The notes under the pieces are model-generated. The model was not told where the DNA came from. It saw nothing but the letters and a program-made list of their open reading frames with translations, and did no database searches. Shown here piece by piece: positions 37,763 to 50,100 of a stretch of 64,000 nucleotides of DNA. The stretch comes from Alisma plantago-aquatica. Taxonomy: Eukaryota; Streptophyta; Magnoliopsida; Alismatales; Alismataceae. The position numbers were made by a program, and so were the translations under genes. The DNA lies in assembly GCA_963693085.1 (NCBI GenBank), contig OY856409.1, forward strand, positions 1,533,342,472 through 1,533,406,471, written 5' to 3'. How positions within the stretch are numbered: position 1 is the first letter of the stretch; every line of letters starts with the position of its first letter.

Positions 37763-40700
37763 TGTGGGCTCTGATCTCCAAAACCCGAGATAAACACGAT
37801 ATAAACTCAGTGGAAACGAATCGAATAGCAGCGGAATACAAAAAAATCATCGGAAATTAAAACTTTTTGAAACAAGATCTTGAAATCATAAAAACTTCAT
37901 CATAGGAATGAGATAGACTATTTTACATCTCTATTAATTACTTCTTGAGTAATTACATACAATATGATACAAAATCTCAAGAGTCAAAACCAAAAATCTC
38001 AAACCATTAACTCCAAGGACCTGAGAGTATAGAGACTACATAGGACTATATAACTACATGACTCAGCAATCAATATCTCCACCTGAGATTCACTGCTGCT
38101 CCTGGTGCTGCTGCTGCTGGTATTGGTCACCTGTAGACTGGTTCCTCTGTCCTCAACGACCACCTAAAAAGTTGAAACCTACGGGGTGACACAATTTTAA
38201 ATAATTGTCCCAGCGAGAGTTATAACTCTCCACTAGAAGCTTTATAAAGCATTGAAAGATCAACATAAGCAATAAAAGCTTTCAAGGTAATCAACAACAT
38301 ATTGGTATTCAACAGAATATCAACATTTAAGAAATATGAAGAACAAGTGTACTATACAGTGTAACATCATTCATGTATCTCGTAGTTCAACTTAAGTAGT
38401 TATACTACGTGGCTGATTATGTTTTACAAACATCCTTAAGCCCTGCGAAGATGAGGTATACCGCTCATACTCCAACCGACCACTTTTAAGTCACCTCAGT
38501 ATCATACAAGGTCATCAAAAGAGCCGAATTCTCATGACCTTCATCTTCCTCAGTAAGAGTGAGGATAAACATGTAGGACATCTAGTGTCTCTGCTACTAT
38601 AGCTTACCAGGGTATTCTGGTTCTTCGCTATTAGAGTCATAGTGGCATTCTGCACACTCTTCGCTATCGAAAGATTTCTTGTTTATCTCTCATCGATGCG
38701 GTATAAAAGATTTCCCTTGGGAGAATAATGTTACATCATCCCGATATGAACATATAGTGAAGGGTTGATGGATTAAGATACATCTACATCAATTCCTACA
38801 CTAGGATGTAAGGATTTACACATCCATATACCCCACATACTCAAAAGTATGTGTTTGAGGAATTCCCTTAGGAAAACATGTTTCACCATCATATAACTCC
38901 TGACAATGATGGATCTATGATCAGGGCTCTACATGGTATAATTATACTTGATTAGTTAGGTACATTTCAGTATTCTTTTAACATCATACATGTTCTCAAA
39001 CATTAATCACTAGCATAGCAGCTATGAAAGTGGAATACCAAATGTAACAAGTCTAACTCACATCAACTATCATTTCTTACTCATCTTATCACAAGTCATC
39101 TAAAAAGCATGACCTTGATGATACTCATGGCTCTTACAGCCTATCATCTCTTAGGATGCCACTTACTAGGCAACATGATATGTCACTATTCATAAAGCTA
39201 ATTACATGCTATCAATGAATATGACATCCTAATCCTTACCTAGGTATGATCATCCTCATATATGAACCTGCATGGTTAATTCAAGTTATAAAAGTAAAGT
39301 AATTCATTTTAAGAGTTGTGCCCTCATACTCTTCACAAGAGTTAGATTCCCTGATTCTCATCAATTACGGTTTACTATTCACATTACATGTTACCACCCT
39401 AGAATTAGGGTTTACTATTCACTTCATGGTGAATTGAACTCATAACATCACCGTGTATGAGAAAAATCACCACAGATGCCCTCAGATTAGGTTAAGATTC
39501 ATCAATTATCATAATTAGGGTTTCCATGATCTCATATAGGTGGATCATACCCTAATTATGTACATTCATGTGCATTGGAGGTACATTACTTGAGTTTCAA
39601 CCATAAATGGTACTTTCTCTCTGCTCTTACTAGTAGGTGGTGATTTTATCTCTCCTCTTATAGTAGATGGTGATTACATCACTTTAAATTAGATTGGGTT
39701 AAGTTCTCATTGTCTATCATAAGCCAAATCACCACTATCATGTGATTAGGGTTTGATTAAAACACGGTATCCTTTAGTTTAACCCTTCAAGGGCATTTAG
39801 GTAAATTACACCATTGATCATCATCAAGGGTCAAATAATTAGTCACTTAGTCCCTTAATGTCCTAGGTTACCATTAGGGTTTAGGTTTGACCACCATTGA
39901 ACCAATTGCACCTTCAAACGATTAAGTATAAAGAGACCTAAAAGTCTCCAAACGGTTTCAACCTTCAACCTCCAAACGGTCTTGAGACCATTTGGGGGCG
40001 TTGACCATTTGGAAGGTTTGACCTTCAAGACTGCATGGATCACCAAGACCGCATGGGTCACCAAGACCGCATGGGTGCGTTGACCGTTTGAGAAAGTTGA
40101 CCTCCAAACCGTTTGAAGCTATGCGGTTTGAAACCGTTCGATCTTAAACGATCTTGAGATCGATTGGTCCAAATGACCTTGAGATTGTTTGAGCCCAAAC
40201 GGTCTTGAGACCGTTTGGTCCAAATGGGCTCAAACCGTTTGGACCTCAAAGGTACATCAAAAGTTATAATTGGTTGGGATATCCTATGTTGAAGCCTATA
40301 ATTGGCCAAATTCATGTTAACCACTTATAAATGGAGTCAATTAGGATTAGCCTTAATCAATTGGACATCAAATTGACCCTCAATTGAAAGTCAATTAGGA
40401 TTGAATCCAACTCAATTATGGTTTTCAATCGGATAGTCATCAATGTTCAACAATGTGAATCAAATCGAGGTTGAACCCATCAATTGACCTCCAATTGGGC
40501 CCAAACTTGGCCCAAACGGTCTTGAGATCGTTTGGACATCCTCCAACGGTCTTGAGACCATTTTCCCAAAGTTTCATCAAAAAGCAAGTCGATTGGATAA
40601 GGGTTGAACCCTAATTAGAGCTAAAATCAGCATTTTATCAATTCATCAACCTATTGTAATTGCACACTCAAACCATCAAATTACCTCAACCCTAGACCTC

Positions 40701-42272
40701 CAAACGGTGTCAGGTTGTCACTAAACGGTCTTCAGACCGTTTGGATGAACCCCCAAATGGTCTTGAGACCGTTTGGGTCCTTCAACCCAAAGTTCACCAA
40801 AATCTATCCTTGAAATCAGCAATTCGACCTGATTAGGGTTTAGGGGGTTGAAGTGCCTTCAACTTGCAATTGGTTTGGAATTAGGTTATAATTCTTTGTA
40901 GGAATTAAATTCAACATGTTTCTAACAGACCCTTAAACGGTCTTCCCTTGGTGAACCCTATCAAATGGTCTTGAGACTGTTTGATTCTAAACGGTCTTGC
41001 AAGACCGCATGAGACCGAACGATTTGAAACCGTTTGATCTCAAACGGTTTGCAAACCGTTTAGACCAAAAGGGTCCTAGGTCGTTTGATAAAGTTGCCTA
41101 GGAATTCACGCCCACCATCTTCAATCTCTGTTCAAGTCGGTTACTCCACGGATTGCTTGCAAAAGTGCAAGAAAGAAGGGAGGTAGAAGAAGAACTAGGT
41201 ATACTTTGCAAGAACATAGATATGCATAATAAAGCAAGGAGTTTAGAGTTATAAAACCCACATTAAATGTTGTTCCTAGAGCTCCAAGATTCCAAGATTC
41301 AAACCTTTAATGGTGTCTTTAGCTCCACAGGTTGGCCAAAGGTGATTCTCCAAGGAAAGGATGGAGATGATCGGCTAGAACAAGAAACCTAAGTAAAATA
41401 ACCATAGAACCAACATTATACAAGAAATTCATCCAAGAATCCGAGCTAGAAGATGGTTTCTACCTCACCTTAGAACAAGTTGGTCGTCTCCTTGAGCTCT
41501 AGATCTCTGCCTTGGTCGGTTGAGAAGGATGAGAAATGAAGGAGAGAAAGGATACGTTTACTTGGTTTGCAAAGGAAAAGGCTTTTATAGCTTAGGTAGT
41601 TTTCCACCTTAAGGACCTCTAGATCATAGATTTCTTATCCCTCCTTCTTTATAAGGCACGTCCAAACCATTATAACTTATGCAAATCTCATCAAAACTCA
41701 AGATCTAAGGGTAAAGAAAACCAGCATGCAAACTAAGGTACATATATGAAGGGTGTCCTTACTCATACTTGGTAATTCTACTACAAAGGCCATTCCTTTT
41801 ATCTGATTATTTCATTGAAGCATACCTTTCATAATTTCTACTCTAAATGATGCCAAGAGTCATAAAAGATGTTTTAGAAGGTGTATTTTACAAGTTGCAC
41901 CCCACATTTTGGCTAAATTGCACTTTACTTCAAAATTAGGGTTTTAAGCACAAGGATCATTCCACAAGATGTATCTTGATGCCCAGGCTTGGAAGATCCA
42001 TCATACTTCATCATAATCATTCATATGATGTCTCACCATCAGAGGAACATCTTAACCTGTGAAATTTGCAAGTTAACCCCTCTAACTGGGTAATTTGCAC
42101 ATAGGTCTCGGCATTACAAAATAATACTACAACTTTGTTAAAAAAAGGCAAAATTGGAAGTGTACGTTCCTGAGGAACTTAATTACATGATAAAGAGTAT
42201 TCACAAGTATTTAATTACATATTTAGGCAAAACATCTAGGGTTAGTTTATAACCCAGGTCAAGGATGTTACA
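37763..42272 (-). repeat. 3' LTR of the gypsy element (4510 bp)
   Basis: In the first 100 bp about eight differences from the partner LTR were counted, nearly all transitions. It keeps a segment of about 90 bp near 41475-41565 that the partner lacks. It contains the near-palindrome array at about 39970-41065. Confidence 0.96.
39970..41065. repeat. Dispersed near-palindrome array in the 3' LTR
   Basis: The motif has arms CAAACGGTCT and AGACCGTTTG around TG. At least eight full or slightly changed copies (near 39973, 40197, 40515, 40543, 40722, 40753, 40964, 40990) lie among half-copies and AAACGGTTTGCAAACCGTTT-type variants (41040). Spacing is irregular, so it is a dispersed family, not a satellite. 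Confidence 0.9.
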
Positions 42273-42278
42273 AATTAT

Positions 42279-42310
42279 CCACCCCTTACAAGGATTTCGT
42301 CCCCGAAATC
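42279..42310 (-). other. Polypurine tract and hairpin of the gypsy element
   Basis: On the minus strand GATTTCG-GGGA-CGAAATC (42293-42310) precedes the purine run AAGGGGTGG (42279-42287), which lies just before the 3' LTR. It is the same hairpin as at 12996-13013 in the LARD-like element. Here it lies between the pol stop (42322) and the LTR, so it is non-coding. Confidence 0.85.
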
Positions 42311-42321
42311 GATAAAACATA

Positions 42322-43870
42322 TTAGGAGAAAAGAGTAGGGTATTTCCTTCTCATCTCATCCTCAAGTTCCCAAGTGGCTTCTTCGACACCACGGTGGTTC
42401 CAGAGGACTTTCAAAAGGCTTATATCTTTCTTCTTTAGCTTTTTAATTCTGTTAACAAGGATTGACACTGGTCCCTCCTCATAAGTTATATCTTCATTCA
42501 ATTCTACCTCCATAGGTTGTAGAACTGACTCGGTGTCAGGGTGACATTTACTCAGCATAGAAATGTGAAACACATGGTGTAACTTCTGTAACTCCTGAGG
42601 TAACTCTAGTTTATAGGCTACCTTTCCAACTCGCTCAATGATTGTATACGGTCCCATAAATCTAGGAGCTAACTTCCCAATCCTTCCAAAACGAAGGAAT
42701 CCTTTCCAAGGTGAGACTTTGAGATACACTCTGTCTCCAACCTGGAACTCTAAGGGTCTACGAAGTCTGTTGGCATAAGACTTCTGCCTATCCTGTGCAG
42801 TCTTAAGTTGTTGCTGTATAACTTTGATCTTCTCTGTAGTCTACTGCACAAGATCAGGATCTAACAACTCATGTTCACCAGTCTCATACCAACATAAGGG
42901 TGATCTACAACGTCTACCATACAAGGCTTCATAAGGTGCCATATCAATACTATGTTGATAGCTATCGTTATAGGCAAACTCTATCAAGCTTAGGTGTAGA
43001 TCCCAACTCCCGGTAAACTGGAGAACACATGCTCTCAACAAGTCTTCCAAGGTCTGTATAGTCCTTTCAGACTATCCATCAGTCTGTGGATGAAAGGTTG
43101 TACTAAACCTTAACTTGGTGCCAAAAGCTCTGTGTAACTTCTCCCAAAAACGACTTGTAAACTGGGGACCTCTGTCAAAAACTATAGTGACAGGAACTCC
43201 GTGCAATCGTACGATCTCTTGAACATACAACTGTGATAACTTTTCAGCAGAATAGGTTGTTTTGACAGGTAAGAAATGTGCTGTCTTTTTCAACCTATCA
43301 ACAATTACCCAAATGGAATCATGTCCTTTGCTTGTCCTGGGTAGGCCAACAACAAAGTCCATGGTCACATGGTCCCACTTCCACTGTGGTATGGGTAAAG
43401 GTTGCATTGATCCTACAGGCTTCTGGTGTTCAGCCTTAACTTGCTGACACACAGGACACCTCAGAACAAACTTAGAAACATCCTTCTTCATTCCAGGCCA
43501 CCAATACATATCTTTCAAGTTTTGATACATCTTGGTGCTCCGTGGATGCATAGAATACATTGAAGAATGAGCTTCTTCAAGGACTAACCTCCTCAGGTTA
43601 TCCACATCTGGTACTATCATCCTCCCATGATACCATGCCACTTGATCATCTGAGTCATGGAAACCATCTTGCTTCTCATCACCATACTCAGACCTGATCT
43701 CCTGAACTGCAACATCAACTTGATGTGCCTCCTTTATCTGCTCTCTTAAGGTAGGTTTAATATGCATCTTAGCTAACAAACCGGCTAACAAAGACACCTT
43801 CAACTGTACATTGTCTTGCCTTGAAGAGATAAGCATATCTCTCCTACAGTATACTAAGGAACTTAGTTGT
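42322..43870 (-). pseudogene. Gypsy pol: integrase and chromodomain
   Basis: Integrase inserts the cDNA. Seen in order: the zinc-binding HHCC region ending [10 protein letters not shown], the core with TMDFVVGLP (first Asp), [13 protein letters not shown] (second Asp) and SERTIQTLEDLLR (Glu), the GPY/F-type region RFMGPYTIIERVGKVAYKLE, and a chromodomain-like end (VLWNHRGVEEATWELEDEMR). TAG stops at 43072-43074 and 42841-42843 interrupt it. Both sit where Gln is usual, as expected from CAG-to-TAG changes. The natural end is TAA at 42322-42324. The frame never shifts. Confidence 0.92.
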
Positions 43871-45900
43871 GCTCTATCCATTGTTGATGTTGTTGATTTC
43901 CTACTCAAGGCATATGCAACCACATTGGCCTTCCCTGGATGGTAATCAATTGTACAATCATATTCCTTTATTAACTCCATCCAGCGATGTTGCCTCATGT
44001 TAAGCTCATGCTGAGAGAAGATATACTTAAGATTCTTGTGGTCTATGAAAATCTGGATTGTTTCTCCGTAGAGATAATGTCTCCAGATCTTCAAAGCATG
44101 AACCACAACAGCCAACCCTAGGTCGTGTGTCGGATAATTCTCCTCGTGTTTCTTAAGCTGTCGGGAAGCGAAAGAAATCACTTGCTTATCCTGCATCAAC
44201 ACACATCCAAGTCCATTCTTGGAGGCATCACAGAAAACTACATATCCTTTACCTTGCTCAGGTGGAACCAACACATGTGCACTTGTCAACCTCTCCTTCA
44301 ACAAATGAAAAGACTGTTGGCACTTATCACTCCAGGTAAAAGAAACATCCTTCCCGGTTAACTTGGTCAAAGGTAAGGCTATAGAACTAAAGTTCTTAAT
44401 AAACCTTCGATAGTAACCAGCTAACCATAAGAAACTTCGAATCTTCGTCGGTGTCTTCGGTTGTTCCCACTGTAGAACATATTCTACCTTTTTAGGATCA
44501 ACACAAATACCCGAGGCAGATACCACATGTCCAAGAAAAGATACTTTCGGGAACCAGAACTCACACTTACTAAACATAGCGTATAGCTTATGTTCTCCTA
44601 GCAAAGTTAGAGCCTGTCGGAGATGTTGTTCATGCTACTGAGCATCCTTACTATAGAGCAGAATGTCATCTATGAAGATGACAACACACTAATCAAGGAA
44701 GGGTCAGAAGACTCTATTCATGAGTTCCATAAATGCAGCTGGTGCATTAGTTAGTCCAAACGACATAACTGTGAACTCATAGTGACCATATCTCGTCCTA
44801 AAGGCAGACTTGGATATGTCACTGTCCTTAATACGGAGTTGATGATATCTAGACCATAAGTCTATCTTTGAGAAGACTGTTGCACCACACAACTGATCAA
44901 AAAGATCATCAATCCTCGGTAGAGGGTACTTATTCTTTATTGTTACTTTATTGAGTTGTCTGTAATCAATGCACAACCGCATTGACCCATCTTTCCTTTT
45001 AACAAACAAAAACGGAGCACCCTAAGGTGAAGTACTCGGTCGGATGAAACCCTTCTCAAGTAACTCTTGAAGCTGTTTCTTGAGTTCTTCCATTTCGACA
45101 GGCGCCATCCTATACGGTGTCTGGGCTATGTGTTGTGTATCTGGGACCAAATTGATTTCAAAATCTATTTCCCGAGGCAGTGGTATACCAGGAAGTTCTT
45201 CAAGAAATACATCCTCGAATTCCCTGACTATAGGAACTTCAACAGGGTTGGGGATCTCCTTGGTAATATCTACCACATGGGCCAAGAATGCATAACATCC
45301 TTGCCTCATCATCTTATCAACAACCATAGCTGACACAAGACAGGTGGGTAGAATCTTTCTTTCTCCTTGAAAGATCCATGCTTTGCTATCATCAGCAAAC
45401 AAAGCCAACTTGGATTCACAATCCAAGACAACCCTATACCTTTCCAAGGTATCCATCCCAAGGATTATTTCAAATCCTTGCATATCAAGTGGTATAAGAT
45501 CCACTTGAATGTGATGATCAGAAAAGAAGAGGATGTAGGGAGAACATACCTCCTGCAAAATAGCAGACCCTCTCAACGAAGTCTCAAGCAACAAGCTATC
45601 TGCCCTATGACCAACCGTCATATTGCAGTTACGAATCACTCTTCGAGTGATAAAGGAGTGTGTATCACCCAGGTCAATCAAAACAGATACAAAACAAGAT
45701 TTAGACATATTAGAATATAAAAGTTCCATCTGACCTGCCACAACTCGTGGATTGACCACTGCATCAGGTGGGTTCATAACATAGAACCTGGATGTCACAT
45801 GAGGTTGAGTTGGTGTTGATGATCCAGCTTGAGACGCTTGTCCACATCCTCTAGATGTTCCTTGAGGTTGCCTTCTCTGTGATCCCTGTTGATTCTGTCT
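43871..45900 (-). pseudogene. Gypsy pol: protease, reverse transcriptase, RNase H
   Basis: The protease site reads IDLGDTHSFI where DSGA is usual, so the Asp is kept but its neighbours are changed. RT has [56 protein letters not shown] and the catalytic VVIFIDDILLYSK near 44660. RNase H has [32 protein letters not shown] and [17 protein letters not shown]. The last is usually ADALSR, so the Asp is replaced by Tyr. Stops: TAG 45022-45024, TGA 44704-44706, TAG 44689-44691, TAG 44635-44637. All lie in the same frame as gag and integrase. Confidence 0.92.
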
Positions 45901-46977
45901 CAGAGGCTGGGTCACACTAACAAGCCTAGACCTACAGTCCTTCATCAAGTGTCCCACTTTCCCACAGTTGTATCAGCTTCTCTCCAGTTGTTGTGGTCTT
46001 GGTGGTCAAGTAACTGACATTGATGCCGAATTGTGAGTCTCTTGAGGCGGTAGACCTCGTCCTCTACCTCTACTTGGGGACCACTGAGTCTGAGAGCTCG
46101 ATCTGGGTGGTGGAGGGTTAGGTGCAAGGAATCTAGGCTTCTTAAAGTCACTAGATGAAGAACCCTGGAACTGTGGATATCTTTTCTGGGTTTTCCTCTT
46201 CTCAACCACAAATCTCTCTATCCTTCAGACTGACTCAACGAAGGTAGATAACCTCTCTCAGTTTTCTAGGGCAGACACGGGAGTAGTCATGTCGGCATTC
46301 AAACCCTTCTCGAACCTCCTGATTCTTTCTTCTTCTTCTGTGGTGGCCATGTGCGGACAGAACCGCAACAACTCCATGAACTTAGCTTCATACTCGCTAA
46401 TGTTCATCATGCCCTGCCTCAATCTCTCAAACTGAGAGATCTTCTCGTCCAGGAAGGTCTTCGGGAAATATCTATGGACAAATTCCCTACGAACGTCTTC
46501 CCACGAGATCTCTATTCTAGGCCTCTTCTGCTCTTCCATGTTCCACCAGTGACCAACACTTCCCTTGTGAAGATAGACAACATGTCTAACCTTCTCAACT
46601 TCAGGGATGTTAAGGATTCTAAAAGCTTTCTCCAACTCCGTCAACCACAGATCCGCATCTGCGGGGTTGGCTGTCCTAAAGTATTCGGTAGCTCCGACAC
46701 GACGAAGTCGCTCGAACGTCTTACCGATACCTTGTCCTTCAGGCTGGACAGGTGCCCTAGGTGCAGGCATGGGCATCTTGTCGGTGATGTGTGTCATGGT
46801 AGTCATAAACTGCCCGAACATAGTTTGAACAGCTGGGTTACCCATGTCAGCTGAGTCAAACTGAGGTGGCTCCCTGGGTGGCTCAGGTACAGGCTGTTCT
46901 ATTTTTGGGTGCCTTGCACCTGCTCGAGGTGTACCAATGCTACTTTCCGCCACGTACTCCTCATGTGGCTCAGACAT
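45901..46977 (-). pseudogene. Gypsy gag (Retrotrans_gag and CCHC knuckle)
   Basis: The capsid protein starts at ATG 46977 (MSEPHEEYVAESS), 132 bp after the 5' LTR on the minus strand. The Retrotrans_gag core shows DADLWLTELEKAFRILNIPE, LHKGSVGHWWNMEEQ and REFVHRYFPKTFLDEKISQF. TGA stops lie at 46258-46260, 46225-46227, 46006-46008 and 45973-45975. The last falls exactly on the first Cys position of the zinc knuckle, leaving YNCGKVGHLMKDC. The same frame continues into pol, as in chromoviruses that make one polyprotein. Confidence 0.92.
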
Positions 46978-47091
46978 TCTTATATATCTTCTTCTCCTGA
47001 GGAGCAGAAGATTCTATTAGATAAGGAAGAAACACTAAGGATAGACTCGACATCCTAAGTCCTATGTCTTTGTAGACTCAGTGAACCTAGA

Positions 47092-47103
47092 GCTCTGATA
47101 CCA
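47092..47103 (-). other. Primer-binding site of the gypsy element
   Basis: TGGTATCAGAGC on the minus strand, six bases inside the 5' LTR. It is the same initiator Met tRNA type as in the LARD-like element. Confidence 0.95.
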
Positions 47104-47109
47104 CTTAAT

Positions 47110-50100
47110 TGTGGGTTCTCATCTCCAAAATCCGAGATAAACACAATATAAACTCAGTAGAAACGAATCGAATAGCAACGGAATACAAAAAAATCACCAG
47201 AAATTAAAACTTTTTGAAACAAGATCTTGAAATCATAAAAACTTCTTCATAGGAATGAGATAAACTATCTTACATCTCTATTAATTACTTCTTGAGTAAT
47301 TACATACAACATGATACAAAATATCAAGAGTCAAAACCAAAAATCTCAGACCATTAACTCCAAGGACCTGAGAGTACAGATACTACATAGGACTATCTAA
47401 TACATGACTCAGCAGTCAGTATCTCCACCTAAGATTCACTGCTGCTCCTGGTTCTGCTGCTGCTGGTATTGGTCACCTGTAGACTGGTTCCTTCGTCCTC
47501 GACGACCACCTAAAAAGTTGAAACCTATGGGGTGAGACAATTTTAAATAATTGTCCCAGCGAGAGTTATAACTCTCCACTAGAAGCTTTATAAAGCATTC
47601 AAAGATCAACATAAGCAACAAAAGCTTTCAAGGTAATCAACAAAAAATTGGTATTCAGCAGAATATCAACATTTAAGAAATATGAGGAACAAGTGTACTA
47701 TACAGTGTAACATCATTCATGTATCTCGTAGTTTAACTTAAGTAGTTATACTACACGGCTGATTATGTTTTACAAACATCCTTAAGCCCTGTGGAGATGA
47801 GGTATACAACTCATACTCCAACCGACCATTGTTAAGTCGCCTCAGTATCATACAAGGTCATCGAAAGAGACGGATTCTCATGACCTTCATCTTCCTCAGT
47901 CAGAGTGAGGATAAACATGCAGGACATCTAGTGTCTCTGCTACTATAGCTTACCAGGGTATTCTAGTTCTTCTCTATTAGAGTCACAAGGGCATTCTGCA
48001 CTCTCTTCGCTATGAAAAGATTTCTTGTTTATCTCTCATCGATGCGGTATAAAAGATTTCCCTTGGGAGAATAATGTTACATCATCCCGGTATGAACATA
48101 TAGTGAAGGGTTGATGGATTAAGATACATCTACATCAATTCCTACACTAGGATGTAAGGATTTACACATCCATATACCCCACATACTCAAAAGTATGTGT
48201 TCCAGGAGTTCCCTTAGGAAAACCTATTTCACCATCATATAACTCCTGACAATGATGGATCTATGATCAAGGCTCTACATGGTATAATTATACTTGATTA
48301 GTCAGGTACATTTTAGTATTCTTGTAACATCATACATGTTCTCCAACATTAATCACTAGCATAGCAGCTATGAAAGTAGAATACAAAATATAACAAGTCT
48401 AACTCACATCAATTATCAATTCTTACTCATATTATCACAAGTCATCTAAAAAGCATGACCTTGATGATACTCATGGCTCTTACATCCTATCATCTCTTAG
48501 TATGCCACTTACTAGGCAACATGATATGTCACTATTCATAAAGCTAATAACATGCTATCAATGAATATGACATCATAATCCTTACCTGGGTATGATCATC
48601 CTCATATATGAACCTGCATGGCTAATTCAACTGATAAAAGTAAAGTAATTCATTTCTAGAGTTGTGCCCTCATACTCTTCACAAGAGTTAGATTCCCTGA
48701 TTCTCATCAACTAGGGTTTACTATTCACATTACATGTTACCACCCTAGAATTAGGGTTTATTATTCACTTCATGGTGAATTGAACTCATAACATCACCAT
48801 GTATGAGAAACATCACCACAGATGCCCTCAGATTAGATTAAGATTCATCAATTATCATAATTAGGGTTTCCATGATCTCACATAGGTGGATCATACACTA
48901 ATTATGTACATTCATGTGCATTGGAGGTACTTAACTCGAGTTTCAACCATAAATGGTACTTTCTCTCTCCTCTTACTAGTAGGTCGTGATTTTCTCTCTC
49001 CTCTTATAATAGATGGTGACTACATCACTCTAAATCAGATTGGGTTAAGTTCTCATTGTCTATCATAGGCCAAATCACCACTATCATGTGATTAAGGTTT
49101 GATTAAAACAAGGTATCCTTTAGTTTAACCCTTCAAGGGCATTTAGGTAAATTACACCATTGATCAATATAACGGGTCAAATCATTAGTAACTTAGTCCC
49201 TTAATGTCCTAGGTTACCATAAGGGTTTAGGTTTGACCACCATTGAACCAATTGCACCTTCAAACGATTAAGTATAAACAGCCCTAAAAGTCTCCAAACG
49301 GTTTCAACCTTCAACCTCCAAACGGTCTTGAGACCGTTTGGGGGTGTTGACCGTTTGGAAGGTTTGACCTTCAAGACCACATGGATCACCAAGACCGCAT
49401 GGGTCATCAAGACCGCATGGGTGCGTTGACCGTTTGAGAAAGTTGACCTCCAAACCGTTTGAAGCTATGCGGTTTGAAACCATTTGATCTTAAACGATCT
49501 TGAGATCGATTGGTCCAAACGACCTTGAGACCGTTTGAGCCCAAACGTTCTTGAGACCATTTGGCCCCAAACGGTCTTGAGACCGTTTGGTCCAAATGGG
49601 CTCAAACCGTTTGGACCTCAAAGGTACATCAAAAGTTATACTTGGTTGGGATATCCTATGTTGAAGCCTTCAATTGGCCAAATCCATGTTAACCACTTAT
49701 AAATTGAGTCAATTTGGATTAGCCTTAATCAATTGGACATCCAATTGACCCTCAATAGAAAGTTAATTAGGATTGAATCCAACTCAATTAGGGTTTTCAA
49801 TCGGCTAGTCATCAATGTTCAACAATGTGAATCAAATCGAGGTTGAACCCATCAATTGACCTCCAATTGGGCCCAAACTTGGCGCAAACGGTCTTGAGAT
49901 CGTTTGGACATCCTCCAAACGGTCTTGAGACCGTTTGCCCAAATTTCATCAAAAACCAAGTCGATTGGATAAGGGTTGAACCCTAATTAGGTCTAAAATC
50001 AGCATTTTTATCAATTCATCAACCTATTGTAATTGGACCCTCAAACCATCAAATTACCTCAACCCTAGACCTCCAAACGGTCTTGGGTTGTCACCAAACG

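Noticed and set aside
39970..41065. CRISPR-like array
   Set aside because: Plant nuclear DNA, irregular spacing, diverged repeats and presence in LTRs; no cas genes.
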